Counted from the first letter of the stretch, positions 35,801 through 45,683 are shown. The stretch is DNA of 64,000 nucleotides from Acinetobacter sp. ANC 5054 (GCF_002135295.1 NZ_NEGG01000010.1:1-64000); one strand, 5' to 3'. The notes: generated by a model from the sequence alone, not told the origin. Numbers and translations are program-made.

Positions 35801-36523
35801 TTAACAAATCAAAAGCAAACGTAATTCATTATGCTCTACAGGTGCTCTATGCACACAAGGCAGAACCTGTTGTTGTGGATGATCCACCGCTAAACGCCAT
35901 AAATGACCTAGGCCCAAATTTACAGGTCTGGCATCAGGCTTAAGCTGATAATGCAGATCGAAATAATATTCTTCCAAAAATCCTGCAAACTCAGCGTCAG
36001 TACCTTCGTGCAAGGCTTCGAGCTGTTCACGAATTTCAGGAATTAAAATCTTTTGTTCTACTTGCTCATTCGGCACGATATCGCTTGCTGCACCGTAATA
36101 GGTACATAAAAAGGTGTCGGTCGCAATGGGAGAGCGATCAACATGAAAAGAATAGACATCTGTGGAAATGAAATCCAATTCATCATCCCGTTCATAATTT
36201 TTTAGTAAATTCAGTGAAGGTGATGCACCAAAATCAGCGAGCAATTGCATATCTTGCAAAATGATTTCTCTAGCGAGATTGCCCTGTTCAGACAGTGTTA
36301 ATGCTAAAAGATCGTCACGAGAAATTTCTGTAATATTTTCAATTAATTCAAGTTTATTGACGATTTCTTTAAAATCTCCAGCCAAATTTCTAGGCCAGCA
36401 TAAAGCATTCATTTTTCCTTGAAACTGTGTATTTACCAGTTCAGGAAAGGTTGAAACTAAGCCAATTTGCTCGTTATTTAACAAGGGATTATGCATAGAA
36501 AATAAAAATACATCAGAAATCAT
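35801..36523 (-). CDS. DUF1826-like protein
   Basis: This 240-aa protein has no signal peptide. CWPRNLAG near the N terminus, YSFHVDRSPIATDTFLCTYYG in the middle, and HLWRLAVDHPQQQVLPCVHRAP near the end resemble the DUF1826 family (wR..., FHvD...CTY.G motifs). The His-x-Asp pattern could be a metal site, but no function is established. It stands alone on the minus strand between TauE and cfa. Confidence 0.5.
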   Translation of the reverse strand: MISDVFLFSMHNPLLNNEQIGLVSTFPELVNTQFQGKMNALCWPRNLAGDFKEIVNKLELIENITEISRDDLLALTLSEQGNLAREIILQDMQLLADFGASPSLNLLKNYERDDELDFISTDVYSFHVDRSPIATDTFLCTYYGAASDIVPNEQVEQKILIPEIREQLEALHEGTDAEFAGFLEEYYFDLHYQLKPDARPVNLGLGHLWRLAVDHPQQQVLPCVHRAPVEHNELRLLLIC

Positions 36524-36731
36524 CTCGTATCATACACCAGTGCATAGGCTGTGATATGAAGTACATTCATGCATTCGGAATAATTTTGAAAGACAAGAAA
36601 TCTGTATACAAGTTGTAAAATGCTGGTTTTATGATCAGTAATTCAGTTATAAATATATTGAAAATAAAAATATGATGTACAACGCAATAGAAATATATGA
36701 ATCAATCACTTAATGAAATTTAGGAGTTGAT

Positions 36732-37871
36732 ATGAATAGTTTTGTTGGCAATCCGGAAGATCATTTAAAAGATGTCATTGTGAATTTGCTTAATCAAGCG
36801 GATATCGAGATTAACGGTGATCGACCGCATGATATTCAAGTGCATAATCCAGCGTTATATAGTCGAATCATACAAGAAGGCTCACTTGGTTTGGGCGAAA
36901 GCTATATGGATGGCTGGTGGGATTGTGAAAGGCTAGATATCTTCTTCTATAAAATTTTACGTGCACAGCTCGATAAGAAATTTCCTAACAACTTAAATAA
37001 TATCATTCGTGTCGCAATCGCGAAATTTCGGAATTTTCAATCAAAAAAAAGGGCATGGATAGTAGGTGAAGAACATTATGATTTGGGAAATGATTTATTT
37101 GCCTTAATGCTTGATCCGTATATGCAATATTCCTGTGCCTATTGGAAAGATGCAGAAAATCTAGAACAAGCACAACAACATAAACTGGATTTAATCTGCC
37201 GTAAGTTAGATTTAAAACCTGATATGAAAATACTTGATATTGGTTGCGGTTGGGGCGGTCTTGCGGCTTATGCCGCCAAAAATCATCAGGTTTCTGTTAC
37301 GGGTATTACTATTTCCAAAGAACAGCAAAAATTAGCGCAAGAACGCTGCGATGGTTTGGATGTGAAAATATTATTGACGGATTATCGGGATATTTACGAT
37401 CAATTTGATCGCATTGTCTCTATTGGGATGTTTGAACATGTGGGCCCTAAAAACTATGACACTTATTTTAAAGTGGTGCAAAGAAACCTCAAGCCGAATG
37501 GCTTGTTTTTACTGCATAGTATTGGCTCTAACTCAACCATGCTAAATGGTGATGCTTGGACCAGTAAATATATTTTTCCAAATGGTTGTTTACCGTCAAT
37601 TGAGAATATTGCGCACCATAGCAGCGGTAAATTTGTGATGGAAGATTGGCATAATTTTGGTGCCGATTATGATTTAACGTTATCAGCTTGGTATGCACGT
37701 TTTCTTGAAATTTGGCCGCAAATAGAATCGAATTACAGCCTGCGTTTTAAACGCATGTTTAGCTATTATTTAAATGCCTGTGCTGGCGCTTTTAGAGCTA
37801 GAGATTTGCAATTATGGCAAATTGTATTTACGCCAGAAGGCCGAGATGGCGGGATACGCGTAGCACGGTAA
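36732..37871 (+). CDS. cfa: Cyclopropane-fatty-acyl-phospholipid synthase
   Basis: This 379-aa SAM-dependent methyltransferase adds a methylene bridge to unsaturated acyl chains of membrane phospholipids. The SAM motif LDIGCGWGG is at 168-176. EEHYDLGNDLF (about 113-123), QYSCAYW with Cys135, and GMFEHVGPKNY match the Cfa active site. Length equals that of E. coli Cfa. The start at 36732 follows AGGAG. It is probably transcribed alone. Confidence 0.93.
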   Translation: MNSFVGNPEDHLKDVIVNLLNQADIEINGDRPHDIQVHNPALYSRIIQEGSLGLGESYMDGWWDCERLDIFFYKILRAQLDKKFPNNLNNIIRVAIAKFRNFQSKKRAWIVGEEHYDLGNDLFALMLDPYMQYSCAYWKDAENLEQAQQHKLDLICRKLDLKPDMKILDIGCGWGGLAAYAAKNHQVSVTGITISKEQQKLAQERCDGLDVKILLTDYRDIYDQFDRIVSIGMFEHVGPKNYDTYFKVVQRNLKPNGLFLLHSIGSNSTMLNGDAWTSKYIFPNGCLPSIENIAHHSSGKFVMEDWHNFGADYDLTLSAWYARFLEIWPQIESNYSLRFKRMFSYYLNACAGAFRARDLQLWQIVFTPEGRDGGIRVAR

Positions 37872-38127
37872 TTTAAATTAATCAGTTGGAATGGCTAAAT
37901 TGTTAATCTTGCGTGGGTTGATAATGGTGAATGGAACCGTAGGTTCATATGCCTAATTCATCTTGATTACTGTACTTAAGTATTGCTTTTTTTGCAGGAA
38001 GATAATTTTGAGCATTAGTTGTTCTAGAAAAGCACAATCACCATTAATTGTTCTTGAAATGGAAGCGGATAGTATCTCAAAAGAATTTCTATACTTAAAT
38101 AAAAACACATTCAGTATTGTCAAAGCC

Positions 38128-38158
38128 TTGACTTTGAAGTGACTCCAAACCTTATAAT
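38128..38158 (+). promoter_or_regulatory. MerR-family-type promoter of the czc operon
   Basis: A -35 box TTGACT (38128-38133) and a perfect -10 TATAAT (38153-38158) are separated by 19 bp instead of 17. The spacer carries ACTTTGAAGT-GACTCCAAAC, a dyad much like the ZntR/CadR operator. Overlong spacers with such dyads are the hallmark of MerR-family activation. It lies 24 bp upstream of the czcI start. No merR-type gene is in this window. Confidence 0.75.
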
Positions 38159-38181
38159 TAGCGAGCTAAATTTTAATTGCT

Positions 38182-38598
38182 ATGCTGATGCGTTCTACTA
38201 CATGGATTACAGTCTTGGTTGGATTGTTCATGTTCCAAAGTTTTTGGAATGTGGCTGCGGCCTTTTGTGTCCATGAACAGCAATCTCAATTACAGCAGAG
38301 TTATCATTTTGGTCATCACCAAAATACTTTATGTGTAAGTGATAATCATCAATACGATCATCATGAACAGTCAGAAAACAAAAAAACAATCAGTAATGAT
38401 TTAAAAATTGGTGAAGATCATCAAGATCATTTGCCATCCATGACACATTTGATTGTACAAAATGAAAAATTTGATGTGGTTCATCCTAACTTTGAAGTAG
38501 AAGTGGATCCTCAATTTCATTGGAAAAACAGCTATCAGCCTCCTGACTTATTTCTTCAAAGTCCACCTCCCGAATTTTCCCCGCTAATGGTGGGGTAG
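38182..38598 (+). CDS. czcI: CzcI-like small periplasmic protein
   Basis: This 138-aa protein has a signal-like hydrophobic N terminus (ITVLVGLFMFQSFWNVAAAFC) and a histidine-rich middle (HFGHHQ, HQYDHHEQ, DHQDH) suited to metal binding. The SPPPEFSPLM end resembles CzcI/CzcE-type accessory proteins. It precedes czcC by 46 bp and probably buffers or signals Zn, Cd or Co. Start ATG at 38182; a second ATG at 38188 is possible. Confidence 0.75.
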   Translation: MLMRSTTWITVLVGLFMFQSFWNVAAAFCVHEQQSQLQQSYHFGHHQNTLCVSDNHQYDHHEQSENKKTISNDLKIGEDHQDHLPSMTHLIVQNEKFDVVHPNFEVEVDPQFHWKNSYQPPDLFLQSPPPEFSPLMVG

Positions 38599-38644
38599 CC
38601 TAAACATTCCCACCACTTTTATTATTTAAATAAGTGGGAAAATC

Positions 38645-39967
38645 ATGTCTTTAAAACCGATGGCGTTCATACGCCACAGTCTAGTTGCATGCATCATGCT
38701 GGCATCTCTACCAGTGAGCTATGCTGAGACTGTAACTAGCTTTGAATCTGCATTCGCCAAAGTACAAAGTTATCAATCACAAAATGAGGTCTGGCAGCAA
38801 GGCCAGAACATTTCTGATCTCAATATTCAACAAAGTCGTCTATTGCAAAATCCAAGTTTGAATGTGGAGCAGTCTGGATTTGGTTCAGATCAGGAAAAGG
38901 AACTCAGCATTGGGATTCAACAACCCTTGGACCTTTTTGGTGAGCGTAAGTTAAAACGAAGTATCGCCAACATCTCGAATCAGCAATTACATCTTCTGCA
39001 AGAATTATGGAATGCACAAAGTGAACTTATTGTGAAATTCGCATGGTCACAATTGATCGTCGCTGATGTCGAACAGTCTATGTATGCATCCCAACGCTCT
39101 GTCAGTCAAACCAATTTGGAGAGTGCTCAAAAGCGATATCAAGCGGGGAGTATTGCTTTAGTGAATTATGAGCGAGCACAAATTGAAGCATTAGAAATAC
39201 AACGACTACATCAGCAAGCCATTTTAAACAAGCAATTGGCACAGCGACAACTGACAAATTTATGGGGTGATACATCCTCAGATGTCCAACTGAATTCTTC
39301 ATCTATACCTTGGCCAGAGCAAAGTACTCAAACCGTGCAGAACAACATATCTGAGGGTTGGCTTGAAAAGTTATATGCCTTGAATACGCAACAATCGAAT
39401 CATCAAATTGAAAATTTAAGGTTAAAAGCTCGTCCTAATCCCACGCTAAATGTTGGAATGAGGCAAACTCAGGCACCAAATGAAAATACGGATACTGCTC
39501 TTGTATTCGGTGTTGATATTCCAATCAATATTTTTAATCGCCAGCAATACACCATTCCAATGGCTCAACAGCAACAACTCTTGATGAATCAACAGCAACA
39601 GCGCGAACTTAAGCAACAAATTCTTGATATCGCCAATCAGATGCATCAATTGAAAGCTTTACGTAAGCAATTGGATTCAACGACTTCTCAGATTGATTTG
39701 GCGGTTAATGTTCAGCGTCGTACATTGCAAGGTTTTCAAGCGGGCAAGCTTTCAATCACCGATGTTCAGCAATCAACAACTCAATTGCAGAATATTCGAT
39801 TAGGTCAATTAGAAATTTTAAAACAGGCATGGCGTATTGCACTGACTGCTGAAGCACTCAGTCTAGGTCTTAGTATTGAAGATATAAGCCGTTCAGACGC
39901 TTATATGCAACTGAATAAAAAAACGATTGAAGCAACTCAAAATTTAATGAATGAGGGAGCACTATAA
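38645..39967 (+). CDS. czcC: RND heavy-metal efflux outer-membrane component CzcC
   Basis: This 440-aa TolC-family protein has a signal peptide ending at SYAET and long coiled-coil helices with two repeated outer-membrane-efflux modules (AQKRYQAGSIALVNYERAQ; QRRTLQGFQAGKLSITDVQ). It forms the outer channel of the CzcCBA system. Its stop lies one base before the czcB start, so the two are tightly linked. Fold and neighbours support CzcC over multidrug-type TolC proteins. Confidence 0.9.
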   Translation: MSLKPMAFIRHSLVACIMLASLPVSYAETVTSFESAFAKVQSYQSQNEVWQQGQNISDLNIQQSRLLQNPSLNVEQSGFGSDQEKELSIGIQQPLDLFGERKLKRSIANISNQQLHLLQELWNAQSELIVKFAWSQLIVADVEQSMYASQRSVSQTNLESAQKRYQAGSIALVNYERAQIEALEIQRLHQQAILNKQLAQRQLTNLWGDTSSDVQLNSSSIPWPEQSTQTVQNNISEGWLEKLYALNTQQSNHQIENLRLKARPNPTLNVGMRQTQAPNENTDTALVFGVDIPINIFNRQQYTIPMAQQQQLLMNQQQQRELKQQILDIANQMHQLKALRKQLDSTTSQIDLAVNVQRRTLQGFQAGKLSITDVQQSTTQLQNIRLGQLEILKQAWRIALTAEALSLGLSIEDISRSDAYMQLNKKTIEATQNLMNEGAL

Positions 39968-39968
39968 A

Positions 39969-41210
39969 ATGTTCGTCAAAGAAAATGGAAAAATATCACA
40001 GTCTCTCATTATTTCAATTTTGATTATTGTCACGCTCTTGATCAGTCTCTCAATCTGGTGGAGTTCCAATAAGACTCAATCGGATGAACACGGTGATGAA
40101 GCAAAGAATACAGAACATCATGATGATGAGTATGGAAAAGAAAGTCACGAAGATGGGCATGCAGATGAAGGTGAAATCACACTTACAGCACAGCAAATAG
40201 TAGAACAAGGTTTGAAAGTTGATCTAGTATCAACTGGTCTGGTTGAAAAAGTCAGTATATTGCCGGGGAAATTGGTAGTGAATACCGATCAGCAAGCCCA
40301 TGTGTCACCCAATTTTAGTGGTCATGTCGAGCAAGTGAAGGTGGCTTTAGGACAGAATGTAAAACAAGGTCAAACTTTGGCTATGTTAACAGTCCCTGAA
40401 CTGATTGATCAACAATCAAGTTTACGAATAGCGCAAGCGAATCTCGATTTGGCTCGTCAAGATTATCAACGGGAGCAAACACTTTGGTCTCAAGGAATTT
40501 CAGCAAAGCAAGATTACCAACGTGCTGAAAATGCCTATCGTCAGGCTCAAATCAGTGTGCAATCCGCACAAGCTCGGTTAAGGGCATTGGGGGCAGATGG
40601 CAATCAGAATGGGCATTTCTCGATTAAGGCGCCAATTTCTGGGGTGATCAGTCAGAAGGATATTGTTGTTGGTGAAAATGTCCAATTGGCTGATCAGTTG
40701 TTTGTGATTGAACAGTTAAACGATCTTTGGTTGGAGTTTAATGTGCCAAATCAGTTCTCAAATCAAATTCAAGCTGGGCAAAAAATTCAATTTAAAGTGA
40801 ATGGCTCAAATGAAAATTATTCTGCCATTGTACAAAGCTTAACCTCTCAAGCAGATACACAAACTGGTCGTTTAATTGTACGTGCAAAATTAGATGGGGA
40901 AGCCGCAGAACTACGTCCAAACGTCATGGTCAATGTTTTAATTTCAGAGCCTACAGCAAAATCTGTGCTGCGCGTCAAAAAAACGGCACTACAAACAATT
41001 GAAGGTGCAGATACTATCTTCATTGTGGAATCTGAACAGAAAGGACAGCTTCATTTAAAAGCACAAAAAGTACAACTCGGTCAGGCATCAAGCGATGGAC
41101 AGTGGCTTGAAATTATTTCAGGCCTAAATGCAGGGCAGAAGTATATTGCACAAGGGAGTTTCTTGCTGAAATCTGAATTAGAAAAAGATGAGGCTGGCCA
41201 TGAGCATTAA
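39969..41210 (+). CDS. czcB: RND heavy-metal efflux periplasmic adaptor CzcB
   Basis: This 413-aa membrane-fusion protein has an N-terminal anchor (SLIISILIIVTLLISLSIWW), then a histidine/acid-rich linker (DEHGDEAKNTEHHDDE) typical of metal adaptors. The barrel-sandwich segments follow (VEQVKVALGQNVKQGQTLAML; SIKAPISGVISQKDIVVGENV). The C terminus is again HEH. The ATG at 39969 with GAGGGAG upstream is preferred over an in-frame ATG at 39951 inside czcC. It overlaps czcA by 11 nt. Confidence 0.9.
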   Translation: MFVKENGKISQSLIISILIIVTLLISLSIWWSSNKTQSDEHGDEAKNTEHHDDEYGKESHEDGHADEGEITLTAQQIVEQGLKVDLVSTGLVEKVSILPGKLVVNTDQQAHVSPNFSGHVEQVKVALGQNVKQGQTLAMLTVPELIDQQSSLRIAQANLDLARQDYQREQTLWSQGISAKQDYQRAENAYRQAQISVQSAQARLRALGADGNQNGHFSIKAPISGVISQKDIVVGENVQLADQLFVIEQLNDLWLEFNVPNQFSNQIQAGQKIQFKVNGSNENYSAIVQSLTSQADTQTGRLIVRAKLDGEAAELRPNVMVNVLISEPTAKSVLRVKKTALQTIEGADTIFIVESEQKGQLHLKAQKVQLGQASSDGQWLEIISGLNAGQKYIAQGSFLLKSELEKDEAGHEH

Positions 41211-44200
41211 TTCTGAATTACCAAAACCTGAAGGTTTATTTGAACGAATTATTCAGTTCTCAATTCAAAATGCAATTTGGGTCATGCTATTTGTCTGTAC
41301 TTGGATTGCAGTTGGTATTTATAGTTATCAAAAACTCCCGATTGACGCTGTACCTGATATTACCAACACACAGGTTCAAATCAATACTCAAGCCAATGGT
41401 TTTACCGCACTTGAGGTTGAACAGCGGATTACCTATCCCATTGAAAATGCCATGGCAGGCATTCCAGATTTAGAGTTAACCCGCTCTATATCTCGTTATG
41501 GATTATCTCAAGTGACCATTGTTTTTAAAGATGGCACGGATATCTATTGGGCGCGTCAGCAAATTAATCAGCGCGTACAGGAAGTACAATCTGATTTACC
41601 TGCACAAATTTCACCAACCATGTCACCTGTTTCTACGGGTTTAGGGGAGATTTATCAATGGGTGCTTAAAGCAGAGCCAAATGCAAAAAAGGCTGATGGA
41701 ACTGCATATACAGCAATGGATTTACGTGAAATTCAAGATTGGATTGTGCGTCCACAATTACAACGTGTTGAGGGGGTTGCAGAGGTCAATAGTATTGGCG
41801 GTTTTGAGAAAACCTACGTGGTATCTCCTGATTTAAATCGGATGCAACAGCTCAATATTTCATTAGAACAGTTGCAACAAGCATTATCCCAAAATAATGA
41901 AAACCGCGGTGCGGGTTATATTGAAGACAATGGACAACAATTGACGGTTCGTGTACCCGGTACATTGAACAATCTGAGTGATATTGAAAATACGTTAGTG
42001 AGTTCTCTGAATGGTAATCCGATACGTATTGGAGATATTGCAAATGTGTCCATAGGTCATGATTTAAGAACAGGTGGTGCAACCTACAATGGTGAGGAAA
42101 CCGTTTTAGGTATTGCCATGATGGCAATGGGAGAAAATAGCCGAACTGTATCGAAAGCTGTGAATAGGAAGATTCAAGATATTCAACAGAGTTTACCAAA
42201 AGGTGTCGTCATTGAAACCGTGTATGACCGTACAACCTTAGTTGAAAAGACAATTCAAACTGTACAGAAAAACTTAGTTGAAGGGGCAATCCTCGTCATC
42301 ATCATTCTGTTCCTGTTTTTAGGAAATATCCGTGCTGCTTTAATCACAGCCTGTGTTATTCCACTTTCGATGTTGTTTACTCTAACGGGCATGGCACAAC
42401 AAAATATTAGTGCCAATCTGATGAGTTTAGGTGCGCTTGATTTCGGTATTATTGTGGATGGTGCCGTAGTGATTGTCGAAAACTGTATTCGTCGGCTAGC
42501 TCATGCACAGCAACAATTAAAAAGACCACTGACACAGAATGAACGCTTTAGAGAAGTATTTTTAGCAGCTCGACAAGCGAGACGTCCTTTGATTTTTGGT
42601 CAGCTCATTATTTTAGTTGTATACCTACCGATTTTTGCTCTAAGTGGTGTTGAAGCAAAAATGTTTCACCCTATGGCACTGACAGTTGTTTTGGCATTGG
42701 TTGCTGCCATTATTTTATCTATCACCTTTGTACCTGCTGCAATTGCGTTATGGGTGAAAGGAGAGATCAAGGAAACTGAAAGCCGGTGGATGACATGGCT
42801 CAAAGCGAAGTATCAACAAACTTTGGATCTCGCTTATCAATATAAAGCATCGGTCTTAACTTTTGCGATTTGCTTATTGGTGATTACAGGTTTACTTAGT
42901 ACTAAAATTGGCAGTGAATTTGCACCACAACTCAGTGAGGGCGATTTTGCAGTACAGCAATTGCGTTCACCGAGTACAGGCTTGGAAGAGTCTTTACGTA
43001 TACAGGAAAATACAGAAAAACTGTTATTGAAAAAATTTCCTGAAATTAAAACTATTTTTGCCCGCACAGGAACAGCGGAAGTTGCAACAGATGTCATGCC
43101 ACCGAATATTTCAGATGGCTATATCATGTTGAAACCACGCGATGAATGGCCAAATCCTAAAGAAACCATTGCTGAACTTCGTTCTCGCATGGAAACTTAT
43201 CTAGCAACAATTCCCGGAAATAATAGTGAATTCTCACAACCTATTGAGCTGCGATTTAATGAATTAATCTCAGGTGTTCGAAGTGACGTAGGGGTGAAGA
43301 TATTTGGCGATGACATGCAAGTGTTGAATGTTGAAGCTGCAAAAATATCGAAGGTCATTCAACAAATTTCAGGCAGCAGTGCAGTCAAAGTTGAACAAAC
43401 TTCAGGCTTACCTTTGCTAAATGTTGAAATTAATAAAGCAACAGCAGCGCAATATGGCTTGAGTGTGAAAGCAATTCAGGATGTAGTTGCAGCAAGCATT
43501 GGCGGTCAAAGTGTAGGAGAATTTTTAGAAGGAGATCGTCGTTTTGATTTCATTATTCGCCTAAATGATCAGGATAGAAGCGTAGCAAGTGTCTCTAATT
43601 TGCCACTTCAGCTTCCGAATGGAGGTAATATTTTATTATTGGATGTTGCCAAAGTCTCTACCATTGAAGGGATTAACCAAGTGAGCCGTGAAAATGGTAA
43701 ACGACGCGTGGTGATCACTGCAAATGTGGAAGGTCGTGATTTAGGATCGTTTGTTTCCGAGGTACAGACTCAACTTCAAGAATATAAATTACCAAGTGGG
43801 TATTGGATTGAATATGGCGGGCAATTTGAGAATTTAGCCTCGGCTAAATCACGCATGCAGATTGTGATTCCACTGGCTTTAATCATCATTCTTATTTTAT
43901 TGATGGCTGTTTTTCACAATATCAAAGATAGTCTGCTTGTCTTTACAGGAGTGCCATTTGCTTTGACTGGAGGCGTGTTGTTGCTTTGGCTTAGAGATAT
44001 TCCACTGTCTATGTCGGCAGGAATTGGCTTTATCGCATTGTCAGGGGTTGCTGTACTCAATGGGCTAGTCATGTTGACTTTTATTAAGGAGTTAAGAGAC
44101 AAATATTCATTACATGAAGCAGTATGGCAAGGTGCAATTTTACGTCTCAGACCTGTTCTAATGACAGCATGTGTCGCATCTTTAGGTTTTGTTCCAATGG

Positions 44201-44355
44201 CTTTAGCCACAGGTACAGGTGCTGAAGTTCAAAGACCGCTTGCGACTGTTGTCATTGGTGGAATTTTATCCTCAACCTTGCTTACTTTAGTGTTATTACC
44301 AGTGCTATATCGTTGGATGAATACACGAGATATAAAAATTGATAAAGGAAAGTAA
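41200..44355 (+). CDS. czcA: RND heavy-metal efflux pump CzcA
   Basis: This 1051-aa heavy-metal RND transporter exports Zn2+, Cd2+ or Co2+ with proton antiport. Twelve helices and two large periplasmic loops are visible. The helix IV motif DFGIIVDGAVVIVEN carries the DxxxxxD-type acidic pair diagnostic of metal rather than drug pumps. KLPIDAVPDITNTQVQINT is the HME signature. I chose the ATG at 41200 inside the end of czcB. A stem-loop terminator follows at 44419. Confidence 0.93.
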   Translation: MSINSELPKPEGLFERIIQFSIQNAIWVMLFVCTWIAVGIYSYQKLPIDAVPDITNTQVQINTQANGFTALEVEQRITYPIENAMAGIPDLELTRSISRYGLSQVTIVFKDGTDIYWARQQINQRVQEVQSDLPAQISPTMSPVSTGLGEIYQWVLKAEPNAKKADGTAYTAMDLREIQDWIVRPQLQRVEGVAEVNSIGGFEKTYVVSPDLNRMQQLNISLEQLQQALSQNNENRGAGYIEDNGQQLTVRVPGTLNNLSDIENTLVSSLNGNPIRIGDIANVSIGHDLRTGGATYNGEETVLGIAMMAMGENSRTVSKAVNRKIQDIQQSLPKGVVIETVYDRTTLVEKTIQTVQKNLVEGAILVIIILFLFLGNIRAALITACVIPLSMLFTLTGMAQQNISANLMSLGALDFGIIVDGAVVIVENCIRRLAHAQQQLKRPLTQNERFREVFLAARQARRPLIFGQLIILVVYLPIFALSGVEAKMFHPMALTVVLALVAAIILSITFVPAAIALWVKGEIKETESRWMTWLKAKYQQTLDLAYQYKASVLTFAICLLVITGLLSTKIGSEFAPQLSEGDFAVQQLRSPSTGLEESLRIQENTEKLLLKKFPEIKTIFARTGTAEVATDVMPPNISDGYIMLKPRDEWPNPKETIAELRSRMETYLATIPGNNSEFSQPIELRFNELISGVRSDVGVKIFGDDMQVLNVEAAKISKVIQQISGSSAVKVEQTSGLPLLNVEINKATAAQYGLSVKAIQDVVAASIGGQSVGEFLEGDRRFDFIIRLNDQDRSVASVSNLPLQLPNGGNILLLDVAKVSTIEGINQVSRENGKRRVVITANVEGRDLGSFVSEVQTQLQEYKLPSGYWIEYGGQFENLASAKSRMQIVIPLALIIILILLMAVFHNIKDSLLVFTGVPFALTGGVLLLWLRDIPLSMSAGIGFIALSGVAVLNGLVMLTFIKELRDKYSLHEAVWQGAILRLRPVLMTACVASLGFVPMALATGTGAEVQRPLATVVIGGILSSTLLTLVLLPVLYRWMNTRDIKIDKGK

Positions 44356-44418
44356 GGATTCACAATCATAGTTTTTAAATGATGCTTAATTTTCCGTATT
44401 GATTTTGAACTAAACTTT

Positions 44419-44450
44419 TGACCGTATTATTTAATGCGGTCATTCTATTT
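44419..44450 (+). terminator. Probable terminator after czcA
   Basis: TGACCG and CGGTCA with an AT-rich partly paired centre form a stem-loop, followed by TTCTATTT. It lies 64 bp after the czcA stop. The T tract is interrupted, so efficiency is uncertain. Confidence 0.55.
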
Positions 44451-44687
44451 AAAAGTGATTAAAACTGCTGAACTGTTTCAGTAATTAAATGTATGTTTAA
44501 TAAATACTCAAATGAATGACTTAGATTGCTAAAATGATAACTTATAAAATAATAGGTTCATGGCCCTAGCTTTGAATACATTTAGTCTTACTAAAAAGGT
44601 CTTAAGAATAGATTTAATTTGTATAGGAAAGTGGTGGTAGTCCACCATTACCTAAAAGGTATCTACATAATCAGTGGCTATTCATAG

Positions 44688-44924
44688 CTACGATTTCTGT
44701 TTGGCTTTTTGGCGTAAGACATATAAATATAAGCTTTCTACTTTGTCACGTGCCCATGGAGTGGTACGCAAGAATCGCAATGATGATTTAACGCTTGGGT
44801 CTATACAAAAACATCTAATTTCAATTTTACGACTCAAACCTTCAAAGCCACCGTAGTAATCCAATAATTCATCCAAAATGTCAGCTAGTTTTTTGCCATG
44901 TAAAGGGTCATTGGAGCTGCTCAT
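44688..44924 (-). CDS. VF530-family small DNA-binding protein
   Basis: This 78-aa protein matches the VF530 family: NDPLHGKKLADILDELLDYYG, CFCIDPSVKSSLRFLRTTPWAR and KVESLYL are its hallmarks. The family fold suggests nucleic-acid binding, but no role is established. It is a single-gene unit on the minus strand. About 300 bp between czcA and this gene hold only the terminator. Confidence 0.85.
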   Translation of the reverse strand: MSSSNDPLHGKKLADILDELLDYYGGFEGLSRKIEIRCFCIDPSVKSSLRFLRTTPWARDKVESLYLYVLRQKAKQKS

Positions 44925-45064
44925 AATAGATCAATCGTATTTGGGGAGGTCATCATTATAACCCGAGCGAGTTGAAATTGAGAGGGGTGACCGTTCAATC
45001 TTCTGGAAATGTTTCAGTTGAGAGAATTGTTAATACTGTGAGTATGGCAGCTCTAAGTTTTATT

Positions 45065-45439
45065 TTAATAGCACTTAAATCCTGATAACTGTAATTCTTG
45101 TTTTAAATTATCAGCACCTTCTGAAGTCATAAAATTTTGGAGATAGTTTGTTGATTCAAAATAAAACTCATGGACTGTGTTATGTACGATAATGTTGTCA
45201 GCGTTTATAACTGCATTTGCCATAGAACACACTTCTTTTTTATCTTTATCAGTCAGCGCTTTTACATCATTTTTAACGTTATTCAATATCAATTTGCCAT
45301 GAACGATGATTTCTAATTGTGGGTAAATTTTTTCTAGCATCTGTAAATATTTCTTTTCATCTGCATAGTTTGGATATTCTTGCGCTTGAATTGTGTTCAT
45401 TGCTGAAAGGGCAAATAGGCTAATTAGGACCTTTTTCAT
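45065..45439 (-). CDS. Hypothetical periplasmic protein
   Basis: This 124-aa protein has a signal peptide (MKKVLISLFALSAMNTIQAQ, cleavage after IQA) and a mainly helical mature part with two cysteines (KKEVCSMAN; SGFKCY) that could pair. I do not recognise a family. It lies near the dif region and is probably a species-level accessory gene. Confidence 0.6.
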   Translation of the reverse strand: MKKVLISLFALSAMNTIQAQEYPNYADEKKYLQMLEKIYPQLEIIVHGKLILNNVKNDVKALTDKDKKEVCSMANAVINADNIIVHNTVHEFYFESTNYLQNFMTSEGADNLKQELQLSGFKCY

Positions 45440-45468
45440 TTTTAAGTTTTTGTAAGACTTCTGAAAAT

Positions 45469-45660
45469 TTAGTATAGCATTTGGTTTTTAGCGGCCGAAT
45501 GAAATTTTAGGTTTTTATAGTGGAAGTCCTGCATTTTTGTTTTGAAAGCAACATCCATGTCATAGACTGCGTCTGCTGTATTGGGTAGTTCGAGTAGTGA
45601 TCTGATTTCAGCATAACGTATATTATGTTCATTAAGATACTTCACTAGAGAGATTAACAT
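45469..45660 (-). CDS. Hypothetical 63-aa protein
   Basis: A 63-codon frame opens at an ATG with AGAGGG about 10 nt upstream. The product (MLISLVKYLNEHNIRYAEIR...) is helical at the N terminus and then lacks recognisable motifs. Its coding DNA contains a dif-like stretch (45606-45633), and an 11-bp inverted repeat covers its start. It could be a genuine small gene or chance coding in terminus DNA. Confidence 0.35.
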   Translation of the reverse strand: MLISLVKYLNEHNIRYAEIRSLLELPNTADAVYDMDVAFKTKMQDFHYKNLKFHSAAKNQMLY

Positions 45661-45683
45661 TGTGCTAAATCCCTCTAGTGAAG
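45640..45683. repeat. 11-bp inverted repeat near dif
   Basis: CTTCACTAGAG (45640-45650) and CTCTAGTGAAG (45673-45683) are perfect inverted copies with a 22-bp spacer. They bracket the start of the 63-aa ORF and lie 47 bp from the dif site. They may be an operator for that ORF or part of the terminus structure. Confidence 0.5.

Noticed and set aside
42837..43097. Antisense frames within czcA
   Set aside because: They are shadows of a conserved 1051-aa pump gene with no initiation signals.
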